Shown: positions 1 to 11,512, numbered from the stretch's first letter. The stretch: DNA of 64,000 nucleotides from Sinotaia quadrata (GCA_028829895.1 CM054180.1:94982135-95046134); one strand, 5' to 3'. Notes: generated by a model not told the origin, from the sequence alone. Numbers and translations are program-made.

Positions 1-419
1 TAAAATATAAAAAAAATTCCTTCTAAATATTAAAAACAACATATAAGAAATGTCTAATAAAATTCAATAGTTATGATTCAATAATTTACAATTAGCATTA
101 TAAATATTTTAACCAAAAGTGCTCGGCCATTTTTATGAAAGGCTACCACTACATACTGGCTAAACAATTAATTATCTTATCAGATCAGTGTAACTCTACT
201 AGTGGTATAAGTTCTACCATTACATAATGATATGATATCTCCATTAGCTCTTGATGACCTAATATCTCCGTGACCTTTTAGTGATACTTTTAATATCTCC
301 ATTAGCTCTTGATGACCGTCTAATATCTCCGTGACCTTTTAGTGATACTTTTAATATATGCATTAAAAATATCCTAGCGACTAGTTGAATGAGAAAAAAC
401 ATGTAAAGCTTTTGTACAG
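1..419. other. AT-rich non-coding sequence with a two-copy 59-61 bp repeat
   Basis: No gene is visible. Positions 234-356 hold two tandem copies of a 59-61 bp unit beginning ATATCTCCATTAGC. The rest is AT-rich sequence without recognisable motifs. Confidence 0.5.
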
Positions 420-850
420 TGGCAAAGAATAAAACCATGTTAGTATTTACGGAGTTTGCACGTACCCCTACTAAGTTCCAATACATTAAGAAATATTCCC
501 GAATTCGGGTTTTCTATACAGCTACACGATCCTCTTAGTGGTAAATTGTTTTTGGCACAAAACATCACGACATGAAGAATTACTTTCAGAATATGACTCA
601 TTTTTGTTTATCAGTCTCAATAGCTTTCTGAAGTTCATCACGATGATTGGGTGAATTTTCGTGTTCCAAAAGACGGTTTAAATTTTTCCAATCGTTAAAT
701 CCTACTTTCTGATTTGAAATATTAGGTTTGGAAAAGCGTTTATCGAATAGAATACATGGAAAACAAAAACATAGACACACTGGTTTCGGGGTATAAAAGC
801 CAATTACACTTTACGATTTCCCCATTAGACAGCTTTTTAGAAAGTGGAAT
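420..850 (-). pseudogene. ZMYM1-like hAT transposase, N-terminal fragment (decayed)
   Basis: On the minus strand, 780-598 reads a TTF-type zinc-finger-like stretch with the motif FCFPCILF, then GFNDWKN, then LLEHENSPNH. This order (CFPC-LF, F-DWKN, EHE-S--H) is characteristic of the N-terminal zinc finger of ZMYM1-like/DUF4371 hAT transposases. Upstream, near 800-840, a frame-shifted segment reads NWLLYPE, matching the usual residues before the finger. Downstream, about 540-460 in another frame, LRGSCSCIENPNSGIFL resembles the next conserved block of the family. The frame is broken at least twice and no start or stop is preserved, so this is a relic. It is a different hAT lineage from the one at 1.1-2.5 kb and is related to the copy at 34.5-37.3 kb. 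Confidence 0.6.
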
Positions 851-1059
851 CTTATTTCATCATTTATACAGGGCCAAGATGGTCGATCGTTGTAAGTGAT
901 TTCCAATGATTTGCCTTGCAGAGGAATTATGTTGTAGATCGACTTGATCGGAGCTGTTGACATTAGTTTCAATAGTTTGAATAGTTTCCGTTACCTTATC
1001 GAAGACGTCAAGCGTGTCATCACTGCCAGTTATCCGAACATAGGTACAATGCACTGAGC

Positions 1060-2502
1060 AGGTTTAACAAAATGTGGAAACTTACCTGATGAAAGGATGA
1101 CATCCCCAAAAAAAGAAAGAGGAGAAGAAGTGCGGAACTTTGCTTTTAACTCATCTCTGCACTGCATATCTACCAACTCCATCTGCAAGGAAGCTGGAGC
1201 GTCATCCACTGTGATTTCAAAAGGGGCACTGAACAACTTGAAATCTGCAGAGAGTGGTCTGATACCCCCAAAACGTGAGGAAAATTCTTTCCTCAGTGAG
1301 GTAATGACTGCACCACAAGTCTCCAAGTCAACATCTGCTATGGAACAAGCAGCAAGACATGGAAAATGCTGAAACTGACCATTAGACAACTGGAATTCCC
1401 ACAAGCATAGTTTCACTTCAAATGCTGTGATGTGTGAATACATTTCAGGAACGAGAACATCCTTACCTTGCAAATTGACATTGAGGATGTTGAGGTGTAT
1501 GGTGATATCCGTGAGAAAGGCCAGACGAGCAAGCCATTTTAGGTCAGTGAAGTTATCAGCATAGGGAAGGCTTTTTTTCATGAAGAAAGTTGAAAAATTT
1601 CTTGTTGCAGGTCCTACATATGGCTCCACGACTTAGCCAGCGGACTTCACAAAAGTAGAGCAGGTCACCATAGTGTGCATTCACTTCATCCATCAGTACC
1701 TGAAATTGACGATGTTTGAGACTTTGGGAAAGTATAGAATGTACAACCTTCACCACAACTGACATGACTTCAACGAGGTTTGAAGACACATAAGGATTCT
1801 TGGTGAATGATGAAGTGCAATTTAAGGATAGTCTGGTTGTGTCCAAGGGCCTTACAATGGTGAACCAGCAAAGAAGCTGTGCTCTTATTCTCTCCAATCA
1901 TTGCCGGTGCACCATCAGTCGTTACACATACAAGATGGGAGAGATCAAGGGAGTGATATTCCACACACTGAAGCAATCACTCTTCACAGAGTCTTGCACA
2001 TTGTCTGATATCTCCTCAATGCGACGACGAACGACAAATAGTACGGGATGACAGACTCATATTCTCCAAGACAGAACGTTGCTCTGGGCAGACAGAATTC
2101 ACCACAGTCATGAGACATTCCTTGATAAAGTCTCCATCAGAAAATGGCTTCATTCTTTGAGTAAGGAGTAGTGAAACTTCATAACTGGCGCGTGTCACTT
2201 TTTCATGCACAGATGTTTGCTTATAAAAACATCATACTGCTTTTCTCTATATTGCCTGTGAGTTTAGCAATAGTATTCTTTTTCTCAGTGGCAGACATTA
2301 AATGGAATTTCAAAGTTTGGTGTACTGTTTCCCATTGGCGGCACACATTAAACTCTTTGAAGACAGCAACAGTTTTCAAACAGATCAGACACTGAGCTTG
2401 TCCAAATCGTTCTATGAAAAAGTACTTCTCCATCCTCTCAGAGTTAAATATCCGACTTTCCATATCCACTTTAAATTTTTTAGGATGCGGGGTTGCAGAC
2501 AT
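1060..2502 (-). pseudogene. GTF2IRD2/ZBED-type hAT transposase, decayed
   Basis: The minus strand carries consecutive blocks of an hAT transposase in shifting frames. The probable start is at 2502 (MSATPHPKKFK). A BED/C2H2-like finger follows (CLICLKTVAVFKEFNVCRQW to about 2270). The block MKPFSDGDFIKECL lies at about 2150, VCVTTDGAPAMIGENK at about 1930, KLHFIIHQESLC at about 1800, VNAHYGDLLYFCEVRWLSRG at about 1650, and the catalytic-core C-terminal half at about 1560-1130 (LAFLTDITIHLNILNVNLQG, then LRKEFSSRF). This order is that of the GTF2IRD2/FAM200/EPM2AIP1 domesticated-transposase family. The DGAPAM and HQE motifs are preserved, but several frameshifts and a missing C-terminal dimerisation domain show it is inactive. 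The sequence becomes unrecognisable below about 1,060. Confidence 0.75.
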
Positions 2503-2963
2503 GATTGGTGGATGGGGGAATAATGGCAAAGAAATAGCAGAAATGCAACAACCAATTAGTTGTGATGGCAAAAGACTGAGTTTCAAATTGTGCACACCTC
2601 TGTTCACCTCCAGCCCTCCTTCCCCATGCCCAATACAGAATCTGACATACATGTACTATTGTATATCTATCCTAGGCCTGGGAGAGTTCAAAAGTCAACG
2701 AACTATAAAGAGATGCTAGTGGAATATACACAACCGCAGGCATAAATTGTACATGCACACACGATTCTGTGTGAATAATTCAAACTGTTAAAATTACATG
2801 TAGTCTTTAGACTAGTTTAGCCTTGGTTGTTTGACAGCGTAAAACAAAGCCCATTTGTTTTAGTGACTTTTGCCATGCTGGCCAAAATAAATAGCTTGGT
2901 GGGCCAAACAAAAATGCTTCGTGTGCCAGGTTCAGCCCGTGGGCCAGAGTTTGCCCGCCCCTG
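2503..2963 (-). mobile_element. 5' non-coding end and terminal inverted repeat of the minus-strand hAT element
   Basis: Read on the minus strand, the element starts at 2963 with CAGGGGCGGGCAAACT followed by CTGGCCCACGGGC. This is the characteristic hAT-Charlie-type terminus (CAGGG-----CAAACT--GGCCC). It lies about 460 bp upstream of the transposase start, a normal leader length. The matching 3' terminus was not found, so the element has lost its far end. Confidence 0.65.
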
Positions 2964-3334
2964 GTGTAGGTCAATAGTTCACAGACTCTCTGCAGCCAAT
3001 GATATTACAATTTCTAGTATGTTTGGAGCGAATATAAAAGTGACAAGGACGAAGAAGCGGCAGAATGCAAGGTCAAAGTACAATATTAGCTAACTAGGCT
3101 GCCCGCAGTATTCAGAAAAAGAGTGTGTAATGTGGATATGTTTAATGGCACGTCGACAAAAATTGCCCTTTTTTTTTGGCCCGTCGAGAAGAACGAACTT
3201 GCAAAGCAGGATCCTATCTGAGTGTTTTGAAAACCGATCCTTTTCCCTTTTCTGTCAACCACAGCATGTGCCTCAATCGCCCGCCCTTGTTACAATACTG
3301 GTGTGAATAAATAGTATGGTTTGTTCCTTTACGG

Positions 3335-3930
3335 CATGGGTCTCCAAACTACGGCCCGCGAGGCCCTCTCATGTGGCCCATGGAGACCTTTTTGTCTATG
3401 GAAAAAAATTACGGAAATTTATGTGTATCCTGCCAAGATCAGCCACCGCTAAATTTTTCTATCTCTAATAACAAACAACTCTAACCCAGATTTGGAATAA
3501 AGGAACGTTATTGATATGGGTCACTGATTGTTACTTAAGTGGGACATAGTCCACCCAATCAATGGTATATGAGCAGTCAACCAACCATGACTATTAGACA
3601 AAGCCATTGAGTTGCAAGCAAATGACCTCCTTAGGGACAAGTTCAAAGAAGGACTGGTGGGTTTTTTACCAGTTTTTGCCCAAGGAAGACTTTCCTAATG
3701 TCAAAACCTTTGCATCAAGGTACCTTTCAATTTTTGGAACAACATACCTGTATGAACAAACATTTTCAAGAATGAAAATACATGAAGAACAATTTGAGAA
3801 CAAACTTGTCCGATGATAATCTCAGGTCACTGTTGATGTTAGGGACATCAAATCTAAAGCCAGAAATGTTTGCTATTTTGGCATCCAGAAAACAATTTCA
3901 CCATTCCCACTAATACAGGTGTTCATGTGT
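3335..3930 (+). mobile_element. Internally deleted hAT element, opposite orientation, with transposase C-terminus
   Basis: A second hAT terminus (CATGGGTCTCCAAACTACGG, then CCCGCGAGGCCC) starts at 3335 on the + strand. From about 3607 the + strand encodes a transposase C-terminus in broken frames: ANDLLRDKFKEG, then FLPKEDFPNVKTFASRYLS, then GTTYLYEQTFSRMK, then a shifted segment with NLRSLLM. ASRYLSIFGTTYLCEQTFS-MK is the hallmark of the hAT C-terminal dimerisation domain. Only about 200 bp separate the terminus from the C-terminal domain, so nearly the whole transposase is deleted. It is not the missing part of the neighbouring minus-strand copy: orientation and subfamily differ. Confidence 0.7.
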
Positions 3931-4912
3931 AGTGTATCAATGTGTTATTAAATAATAACTGAATAAAATAATAATAAATACATAATTGTTTTAAATGTAA
4001 CTTTCAGTAATAATTATTTTTCAGTCATATTGTTTTAATGTATCTTACATAAAATAATATATAATTACGATTCAACAATAGAGTCAATACAAATCGCAGG
4101 TTAGTCCTACCAGAGAATAGAAATGGAGTTATTAGAGGTAGGTTAAATTAAAGTCTTTTTTACATGACCTGGATTAAGTACTGCTTCCACAGTCTTTCAC
4201 TGGCTTTTGCAATAATGTCACAATGTCAAAATGTCCATGTGTCTCCCGCCACATGCATGGACAACACTAATGAATGGCTATATTCTCAAACGAACTTCAG
4301 CACTCTCCTCACCATGTCAGCTTCTTCAAACAGAACATGATAATTACAATAATTCTGGTAACTTCAATGTACTAGAATTCTTCCAATGTATCCAGCATAT
4401 ACATCAAAGTGTATAGTGTACTGCTTATGCTTACACACCACAATAGATATTCCTGTGCCTTCCCGGTCATTCATGTTTCTAACCAGTGAACACATGAAGG
4501 GTAACTGGAAACTTGAAAGTTGAAACTCAAAATTCCAAAGACCACTTGTTCACTGCAAAATATAAGTAAGGAGCAAATATAAGTTTCCCGTTTATCACAA
4601 TATAACTCCAATTTCTCTTACATCTACTTACAATTTCCTGCAACAGTATTTATTAGCCCAATACATTCATGGTAAAATAAACACAGCATACAATGTCAAG
4701 TATTAGCAAACTACACATGTGCAGCTTAGTTCAAACAATTGTAGACTACAATAGAATATATATATATATATAGTATATCTATATATAAACACAAGTATAA
4801 CATATCAATAGTAAAAATGCATGATATGTTTCTAACTCCATTCTCTCTCAACCAGTCAGTTTAACTCACCATCAAGCTAATATCAGCCTTTCAAAGCTGG
4901 ACTTCTCCTTTC
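3931..4912. other. Non-coding sequence, nothing recognised
   Basis: AT-rich sequence with a short (TA)n run near 4758-4790. No coding motif, RNA or transposon signature was recognised. Confidence 0.4.
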
Positions 4913-5575
4913 CCAGTGCATTTTATGTCTGTCTTCCAAGAATACTTATAGCATACAAAGCAGTGCATTTTATGTCTGTCTTCCAAGAATACTTGTAGCA
5001 TACAAAGCAGTGCATTTTATGTCTGTCTTCCAAGAATATTTGTTGTATACAAAGCAGTGCATTTTATGTCTGTCTTCCAAGAATATTTGTTGTATACAAA
5101 GCAGTGCATTTTATGTCTGTCTTCCAAGAATACTTATAGCATACAAAGCAGTGCATTTTATGTCTGTCTTCCAAGAATACTTATAGCATACAAAGCAGTG
5201 CATTTTATATCTGTCTTCCAAGCATATTTGTTGTATACAAAGCAGTGCATTTTATGTCTGTCTTCCAAGCATATTTGTTGTATACAAAGCAGTGCATTTT
5301 ATGTCTGTCTTCCAAGAATACTTATAGCATACAAAGCAGTGCATTTTATATCTGTCTTCCAAGCATATTTGTTGTATACAAAGCAGTGCATTTTATGTCT
5401 GTCTTCCAAGCATATTTGTTGTATACAAAGCAGTGCATTTTATGTCTGTCTTCCAAGAATACTTATAGCATACAAAGCAGTGCATTTTATGTCTGTCTTC
5501 CAAGCATATTTGTTGTATAAAAGCAGCATGTTTTATGTGTGTCTTCCAAGCATATTTACGGTGTACAAAGTAGTG
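4913..5575. repeat. 47-bp minisatellite with higher-order structure, about 14 copies
   Basis: The unit contains GTGCATTTTATGTCTGTC followed by CTTCCAAGAATA. Two main variants occur, ending ACTTATAGCATAC or ATTTGTTGTATAC. From copy 6 onward they follow a repeated three-unit order (one A type, two B types), which is higher-order amplification. It ends about 220 bp before the first visible exon. The long open frames across it are an effect of the repeat. Confidence 0.9.
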
Positions 5576-5797
5576 TGTTTAATTATCATGTCTTTCATTA
5601 GTTTCAAGCATATTTATTGGTATACAAAGAAGTGTGTGTATCTCCCAATCATGTTAGAATGTTGGAACAAGCTGTTTCAATCTATTATATGTATGTATTC
5701 GTGTGATTCATTGAATCATATTTAGGATGTGTTAAAGCAAATATATCACATTTAATTGTTTTGAAATTGTTTCACGTTTTGCGCCATCTTTTTCCAG

Positions 5798-5923
5798 GTG
5801 ATGGTGATGATTGTTTTTCTCTGCCTTGTCAGAATGGTGGAACCTGTGTGGACCTGTTCCGAAATTATACATGCAATTGCCCTCTGAACTTTAATGGTAC
5901 AAACTGTGAAAATGACTTGGCAA
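5798..5923 (+). CDS. Crumbs-like gene, visible exon 1: one EGF domain
   Basis: The exon is 126 nt with phase 1 at both ends. The acceptor is TTTTTCCAG before 5798 and the donor GTAAGT is at 5924. It encodes one complete EGF-like domain with the spacing [12 protein letters not shown], then YTCNCPLNFNG, then TNCEN. CFSLPC matches the CXSXPC sequence recognised by the O-glucosyltransferase POGLUT1/Rumi, and CQNGGTC matches the O-fucose consensus. Symmetric 1-1 phases are typical of EGF exons, which can be shuffled or skipped without shifting the frame. Upstream exons, including the signal peptide, are not in the window. It could belong to another EGF-rich protein; the Crumbs assignment rests on the laminin-G exon at 54 kb. 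Confidence 0.85.
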
Positions 5924-7395
5924 GTAAGTACTTTGGAGGCAATACTGAAGTAAGCATTAAGAAGTGTAAGAGTGTAGATTGGATGATAACTGTGTCACAA
6001 AGTATTTTTCTTTGGGTCTGTGGTGTCTGTGTATGTATGTGTGCATACTCATTATTATTACACATTTGTGTGTGAGAAATAATATTTTAATTGATTTTAT
6101 ATATACACAAACAATGCACACTAAGTGCACATTGTTAAAAAAGTATTTTAAATTTTAATTTATTGCAAAATATGAATTATTTAATATATTTATGTTTAAT
6201 AGAATAAATAGAAATGTTGGTGTACATGATGCAGTACTGACTACTACTAAGAGAATATTTGACTTTGTGGATAATAGAGTATGTCAATAAATATAATTCT
6301 CTTGCCTAAAAACTCTCACAAGAGTAGTGTGGGAATACAGTATTGCAATGTGGAGGTGAGTAGTAAATGTAAACTGAGTAGTGATTGTGTCATCAGTGTA
6401 ATGCACACTAAGTAATAATTGTGTCATCATTTTAATGCAGAGTAGTGATTGGGTCATCAGAGTAATGCAGCATAAACTGAGTAGTAATTGTGTCATCAGT
6501 AAAATTTAGTGTAAATTGGATAGTAATTGTTGTGTCATCATTGCAATGCAAACTGTGTAATTGTGTCATCAGTAAAATTTAGTGTAAATTGGATAGTAAT
6601 TGTTGTGTCATCATTGCAATGCAAACTGTGTAATTGTGTCATCAGTAAAATTTAGTGTAAATTGGATAGTAATTGTTGTGTCATCATTGCAATGCAAACT
6701 GTGTAACTGTGTCATCAGTAAAATTTATTGTAAATTGGATAGTAATTGTTGTGTCATTGTAATGCAAACAGTGTAATTGTGTCATCAGTAAAATTTAGTG
6801 TAAATTGGATAGTAATTGTTGTGTCATCATTGCAATGCAAACTGTGTAATTGTAGTAGAATGCAGTGTAAACTAAGTAGTAACTGTGTCTTCAGTGTAAT
6901 GCAGACTAAGTAGTAATTGTGTCATAAGAAGAAGGCAATGTAAACTGAGTAGTAATTTGTCATGAGTAGATTTTAGTTTAAATGAAGTAGTGTCATCAGT
7001 GTACACTGAGTAGCAAGTGTCATCACAGCAGTGCAGTGAGTCAGAGAAAATCAATGTATCAGCATAGCATTATAGTTTATCAATAAAGTAATACGGTGAG
7101 AGAGTAAAGTACATATGATACTTTGTGTCAGTAAAATGAGTAATGTCACTTTGTGACAGCAAAGCATAATATGTATAATATGTCAGTAGTGTAATTGTGT
7201 GTCAGCAAAGCATTATAGTGTTGGTAAAATAATGCAGTGAGAGACTTAAAGTACATGTAATGCAATGTATCAGCAGGTAACCGTGTCATTATGTCAGTAA
7301 TGTAATTTTGTGTCTTCAAAGTAGTACATACAGTTTGTCACGTGAGTATTGCAGTTTCAGCAGAATAGGGTAATGCCAAGTTCTTTCTGTTTCAG
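5924..7395 (+). repeat. Intron with 70-73 bp minisatellite (about 5 clear copies at 6492-6850)
   Basis: GTGTCATCAGTAAAATTTA recurs at 6492, 6563, 6636, 6709 and 6779 (spacing 70-73 bp). More degenerate versions of the same words (GTGTCATC, AGTAGTAATTG) spread from about 6330 to 7330, nearly filling the intron. No other feature was seen. Confidence 0.8.
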
Positions 7396-7497
7396 GACTC
7401 TATGGATGTCAGATTTCACCCTGTCAGAACAATGCAAGCTGTCAGAGTTTGAATGTCACTTCTGGGACATTGCCATATCGTTGCTTTTGTTTGCCAG
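7396..7497 (+). CDS. Crumbs-like gene, visible exon 2: first part of an EGF domain
   Basis: The exon is 102 nt, phase 1-1, with acceptor TCTGTTTCAG and donor GTAAAA. It encodes YGCQISPCQNNASC, then YRCFCLPG, which is an EGF domain through its fifth cysteine. The sixth cysteine is on the next exon (FTGVNCET). This continuity across the intron supports both splice sites. CQNNASC fits the O-fucose consensus. It is too short to show up as a long open frame. Confidence 0.8.
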
Positions 7498-8562
7498 GTA
7501 AAACATGCAATGAAGTTTGGGCAGCAGAAACAATCTAAAGAACTTTTGTTTTTTGCTTCATGAATTAAAGGTCATAGAATTAGGTCACTAAAGTGCAACT
7601 GATCCATTTCATTAGATGTTCCATTTACAATATAAAGTACAAAATTATTTGTCAAAGATTTTCACTGTTATGTTGCTTGACTTATAAACATAAAAATGTG
7701 CTGACCATGCTTACCTCTAACACTTTGTAGTGCACAAATATGAAACACTTTGTTGTGACCAAATATGTAACATTTTGTAGTGAACAAATATATAACACTT
7801 TGTAGTGCACAAATATGAAACACTTTGTTGTGAACAAATATGAAACACTTTGTAGTGAACAAATATATAACACTATGTAGTGCAGAAATAAACATACATT
7901 AGTAATATTTTCTTTCTTAAAATAAGCAAGAATAATATATCTTCCCTAACCATTTTGTAATTTGGAATAATTTACACCAAAGATTATTAGATAAATCTTT
8001 CCAGATTTTATTTTTGGTGTGAGTATTAAATCAATTACTTGTATGGTTGTTTAAAATGAAAACCTTTGAAAGCAAGCCCAATACACTATCCCCATGAAAG
8101 CTATAATACATAGTTCAATGTGAAAAATCTTTTATGGACTGACATAGTACCCTCTTAGCCTCATGAATCCAAAGAGAAAAATCTGATCACTTAACTAGGA
8201 CGTTCTCCCAGATGTCTCACTCAAATACCAGAAGTGCCCTAATGACTAGACTTGAACTTCATACCATTATTTACTGGTTTTATCATATCAGGATGAAGAG
8301 GATTTCTTCTTGTACCATTATGATTGATAACTATTTATTCTTGTCATATATCATAATCTTGTATTATAACTATTTATTACATTAAATTATTTCTTTGTGT
8401 ATCTGCATTTCACCAATCCATTTAATCAACTAACTATTGGTATTATGCTGTCTCCATTGCTTGACTCTGGGTCCCAGCCACCATTCATGTTTACAATCAC
8501 CACTATATTAGCATTAACATTTTTGTTTTTAATTGAAATATTTGATGCCATTTTCATTTCAG
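7498..8562 (+). repeat. Intron with 25-bp minisatellite (about 7 copies at 7715-7890)
   Basis: The unit resembles AACACTTTGTAGTGCACAAA plus TATGA, with minor variants. The rest of the intron (7891-8562) is AT-rich with no recognised feature. Confidence 0.75.
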
Positions 8563-8676
8563 GGTTCACAGGTGTAAACTGTGAGACTGAGTTAGACCAA
8601 TGTAAAAAACAACCATGCCAAAATGGCGTGTGTAAAAATGGCGTCAACACATATTTTTGCAACTGTACTGGCACAG
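8563..8676 (+). CDS. Crumbs-like gene, visible exon 3: EGF domain parts
   Basis: The exon is 114 nt, phase 1-1, with acceptor TTTCATTTCAG and donor GTAAAT. It begins with [10 protein letters not shown], closing the previous EGF domain, and continues with [14 protein letters not shown], then YFCNCTGTG, an EGF domain that ends on the next exon (FQGVNC). The second domain has one residue fewer between cysteines 2 and 3 and lacks the O-fucose Ser/Thr. Confidence 0.85.
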
Positions 8677-9339
8677 GTAAATTAAACATAAAACAGCTTG
8701 TCTTTTATATCAGATTTCACATTTACAGCTGGTAAACAATAGTTAATTAAATAAGCTGAGTTAGCTTTGATCAGTAAAACAATATTTTCATCACCCCTCA
8801 TAATGTATATGCTCTTTATTTAAAATTTATTTATTTTGTAACTGAATACAAGTTTGTATAATTTTGGTAATACAAAATCAGTTATTTTGGTGCATAAAAT
8901 GTATTTATATGTATTTAAAACTAAATTCAGGTGTGTAAATTTGTTGTAAGATAATTACAGATGAAAACATTGAGTTTCATACATAAAATTGTTTATTTAA
9001 AAGAAATTGAATACATGATATAAATTTGTTATACAATAATTTGCGGATTATAACATTGAGTGCTTTGTAAATAAATATTCCCTGGTAGAAAAATGTGGCT
9101 TTAACTTATGTAATAGTGCTATTTTCTTCCATCTAACCAGATTTTAATTTTGTTAATTGTTTTGTAATTTATTGAAAGATATCTTCAGAAATGTTTTCTA
9201 CTACAATTTAATATACAACTATGTTCTAACACAGTTATGCATATTCACGTCTCTGCAAAAAAATAATTGTTCACTAAATTTACCTTGGCAGTGCCAACTA
9301 AAGACCAGCTAGCGACAACAAATTTGACAACATCTGGAT
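8677..9339. other. Intron segment, nothing recognised
   Basis: Very AT-rich intronic DNA. No transposon, array or coding motif was recognised before the LTR-related repeat that follows. Confidence 0.4.
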
Positions 9340-10012
9340 GTTGTTACATTGTCTTTATTTTCAGGTAGATACTCTCTCACTCAAACCACACACGCTCTTT
9401 ATATCCTATGGGGGTGGCCTTCCCTGAAGCCCACGGTTACAGAAAATAAAAATCTAGTGTGAAAAGGCTTCTAAAAATAACTTCTGTGTTTCTTTACTTT
9501 CAAATATCAATTATATCTATATGCCTAAAAAATACATAATAATTCAAATATAGAATGAAACTACTGTAATTATTCTTTAATATATCATCTCTCCTAGTAT
9601 GTAATGTAAAGCATTAAACCTATAATAAAATAAAATCTGTGTTGGCAGGCTTTAGGAAAAGCATTCATGTACACATAAATTACAAAATACACAAATACAA
9701 TAACATTATTCATCACATAAAAATACATCAATTAATAATATAAACTATCTCCTTTCTAAATATATAAATATCAACTTCAATTACTAACTACCTAAAACAG
9801 TATACAACAATAAAGCATCTACTCTAACACAGCTATAAATTAGCATTAACACGCTTATGTGCCAATATACCGTGCGATTTAAAACAAAGGGAGCGATCGT
9901 GACCCAATTTACAGCCCTGATCCTACTTGTAAAACAAAACAAGCATACAGATGTGGCTGTACACATACACACACGGTGATACACAAAAATACCAAAATTA
10001 ACAGGGGCTACA
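9340..10012. mobile_element. Diverged copy of the LTR-like repeat found at 18.6 kb
   Basis: This segment aligns by eye with the 18.9-19.6 kb part of the solo LTR: CACTCAAACCACACACGCTC, then GAAAAGGCTTCTAAAAATAA, then AAATCTGTGTTGGC, then CTATCTCCTTTCTAAATATA. It ends at 10012 with the same terminal GGGCTACA. About 120 bp of the 18.7-18.9 kb portion is missing and the 5' terminus is unrecognisable, so no target duplication could be established. It lies about 140 bp upstream of an exon acceptor. Confidence 0.65.
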
Positions 10013-10154
10013 TTATAATTATAAAAGTGGAGAAAATGTATTTATAAGAATTTTACACCAGTTACAGACACAAAAAGCAACACTCACATAAACTGTCAGA
10101 TAATCTTTGAAAGTTCACTAATTATTGCCATATTAACAAAATTAAAATCTATAG

Positions 10155-10288
10155 GTTTCCAGGGAGTTAACTGCAGTGTGGATATTAATGAATGCCTTTC
10201 TTCCCCTTGCTTAAATGGGTCTTGTTACAACACTCCTGGTGGCTACTCATGTGAATGTCCTGCAGGATTCGATGGGCCACACTGCCAG
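10155..10288 (+). CDS. Crumbs-like gene, visible exon 4: EGF domain
   Basis: The exon is 134 nt. It enters in phase 1 (acceptor TCTATAG) and exits in phase 0 (donor CAG/GTAAGG). It encodes [19 protein letters not shown], then [13 protein letters not shown], then PHCQ, a complete calcium-binding EGF (D-I-N-E before the first cysteine). CLSSPC fits the O-glucose consensus. The phase-0 exit matches the phase-0 entry of exon 5. The 3' part of this exon and its donor are repeated in degenerate tandem form just downstream. Confidence 0.85.
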
Positions 10289-10510
10289 GTAAGGCTTGGC
10301 TTGCTGTCTTCTTTAATTCAACACTCCTGGTGGGTGACTGCTCATTTAATTGACCTTTAGGGTTTGATGGGCCAGATTGCCAGGTAAGGCTTTAGCTTGT
10401 CATCTGCTTTCATTCAGCACTTCTGATAGATGGTTAGTCATGTGATTGTCGTCCAAGGTTTAATGGACCAAACTGCTAAGTAAAGTTTACACTTAATGTC
10501 TTCTTTTATT
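10228..10510 (+). repeat. Three tandem copies of exon-4 tail plus splice donor plus intron start
   Basis: Units start at 10228, 10319 and 10415 (91, 96 and about 96 bp). Each runs from the exon word CAACACTCCTGGTGG through GATGGGCCA--CTGCCAGGTAAGG into the intron start (CTTCTTTAATTC). Unit 1 is the functional exon tail. Unit 2 keeps an acceptor-like CCTTTAG directly before a 23-nt exon remnant (10361-10383) and the donor GTAAGG. Unit 3 has decayed to TAAGTAAAG at the donor. This is a tandem duplication that began at an exon-intron junction. Confidence 0.85.
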
Positions 10511-11159
10511 GTGATAATAATTAAAGAGAGTTGTTTGTATTTTCACAATATGCCTTTGTGAAACCAGAGACTCATTATACAGTCATAATGATATGAATAA
10601 AAGAAAATGGTTGTGTTGTAATGCTAACTTAACTAGAGAATTCTTATGCTGTCATAGTAACAGTGCAAAAAACTGGTTGCAAAGCACTGTAACACTAAAA
10701 GAGAATTGAATTGATATCAGTGTTACAGTGCAATAGCATGATAACACTAACAGAGAATTGAATTGATATCAGCGTTACAGTGCAATAGCATGATAACAGT
10801 AACAGAGAATTGAATTGATATCAGTGTTATAGTGCATTAGCATGATAACACCTACAGTGAATTGAATTAATTAATAATAGTAGTAAAAGTGATGGATGTG
10901 TTCCTTTGGTAACTGAAAGAGAATGTTGCTTTTTTGTGATAACAGTAAAAGAGAATGTTTTTGTCTTGGAAACAGTATAAAAAATGTTTGTCTTGTTATG
11001 ATAAAAGTAAAAAAGAATGTTACTTTGTCCTGGTTTCAGGGAAAACAATGGTTGCATTGTCATAACAGTAGAATATATTTTTCAAAGGATTGTTTATACA
11101 TTGTTGGTCTTAACAATATATCTAATCAGTATGTCTGCTCTATAAAATAGTTGTAATTC
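10511..11159. repeat. 52-bp minisatellite (10690-10865) and low-complexity intron
   Basis: AGAGAATTGAATTGATATCA with CAATAGCATGATAACA recurs three to four times at about 52-bp spacing. Looser AAGAGAATGTT words follow to about 11050. Confidence 0.7.
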
Positions 11160-11512
11160 TGAAAATCATTGCAAAGTTAATAAGCTAAGTGAAAAATCTT
11201 TCTAAATGCACTGCTTTAAGTACTGATAACAGATATTTCTGTATAAGGTTATGTTATGTATGGCAGAGTAAATTTGCTTATCCCTATTTATAAACTTAAT
11301 TATTGTATAAATTGTTAAATGTTAAAGTGACCGACCCTGCACTGTTTATGCAGATATTTTTAAGTGTCAGAGTTGAGTAAACAAGTCCAGTAAAGAATGT
11401 GCTAGAAATTGCTGATGCAATCCAAATCAGATCCATCTGAATGAGTAGTTTTTCTAATAGTCTCATACTTGTTTCTAACAATTTTATCCAATAGGGATGG
11501 ACCAAAAGTTAC
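11160..11512 (-). repeat. Interspersed repeat family R3, copy 1 (minus orientation)
   Basis: The reverse complement of 11290-11512 matches 50,705-50,965: CATCCCTATTGGAT, then ACTATTAGAAAAACTACTCA, then GGATTGCATCAGCAATTT, then TTTAACAATTTATA. The adjoining GGCAGAGTAAATTTGC (about 11263) is the shared end of the family. Copies also occur at 43.9-44.3 kb. Class unknown; frames are not conserved between copies, so it is probably non-coding. Confidence 0.7.
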
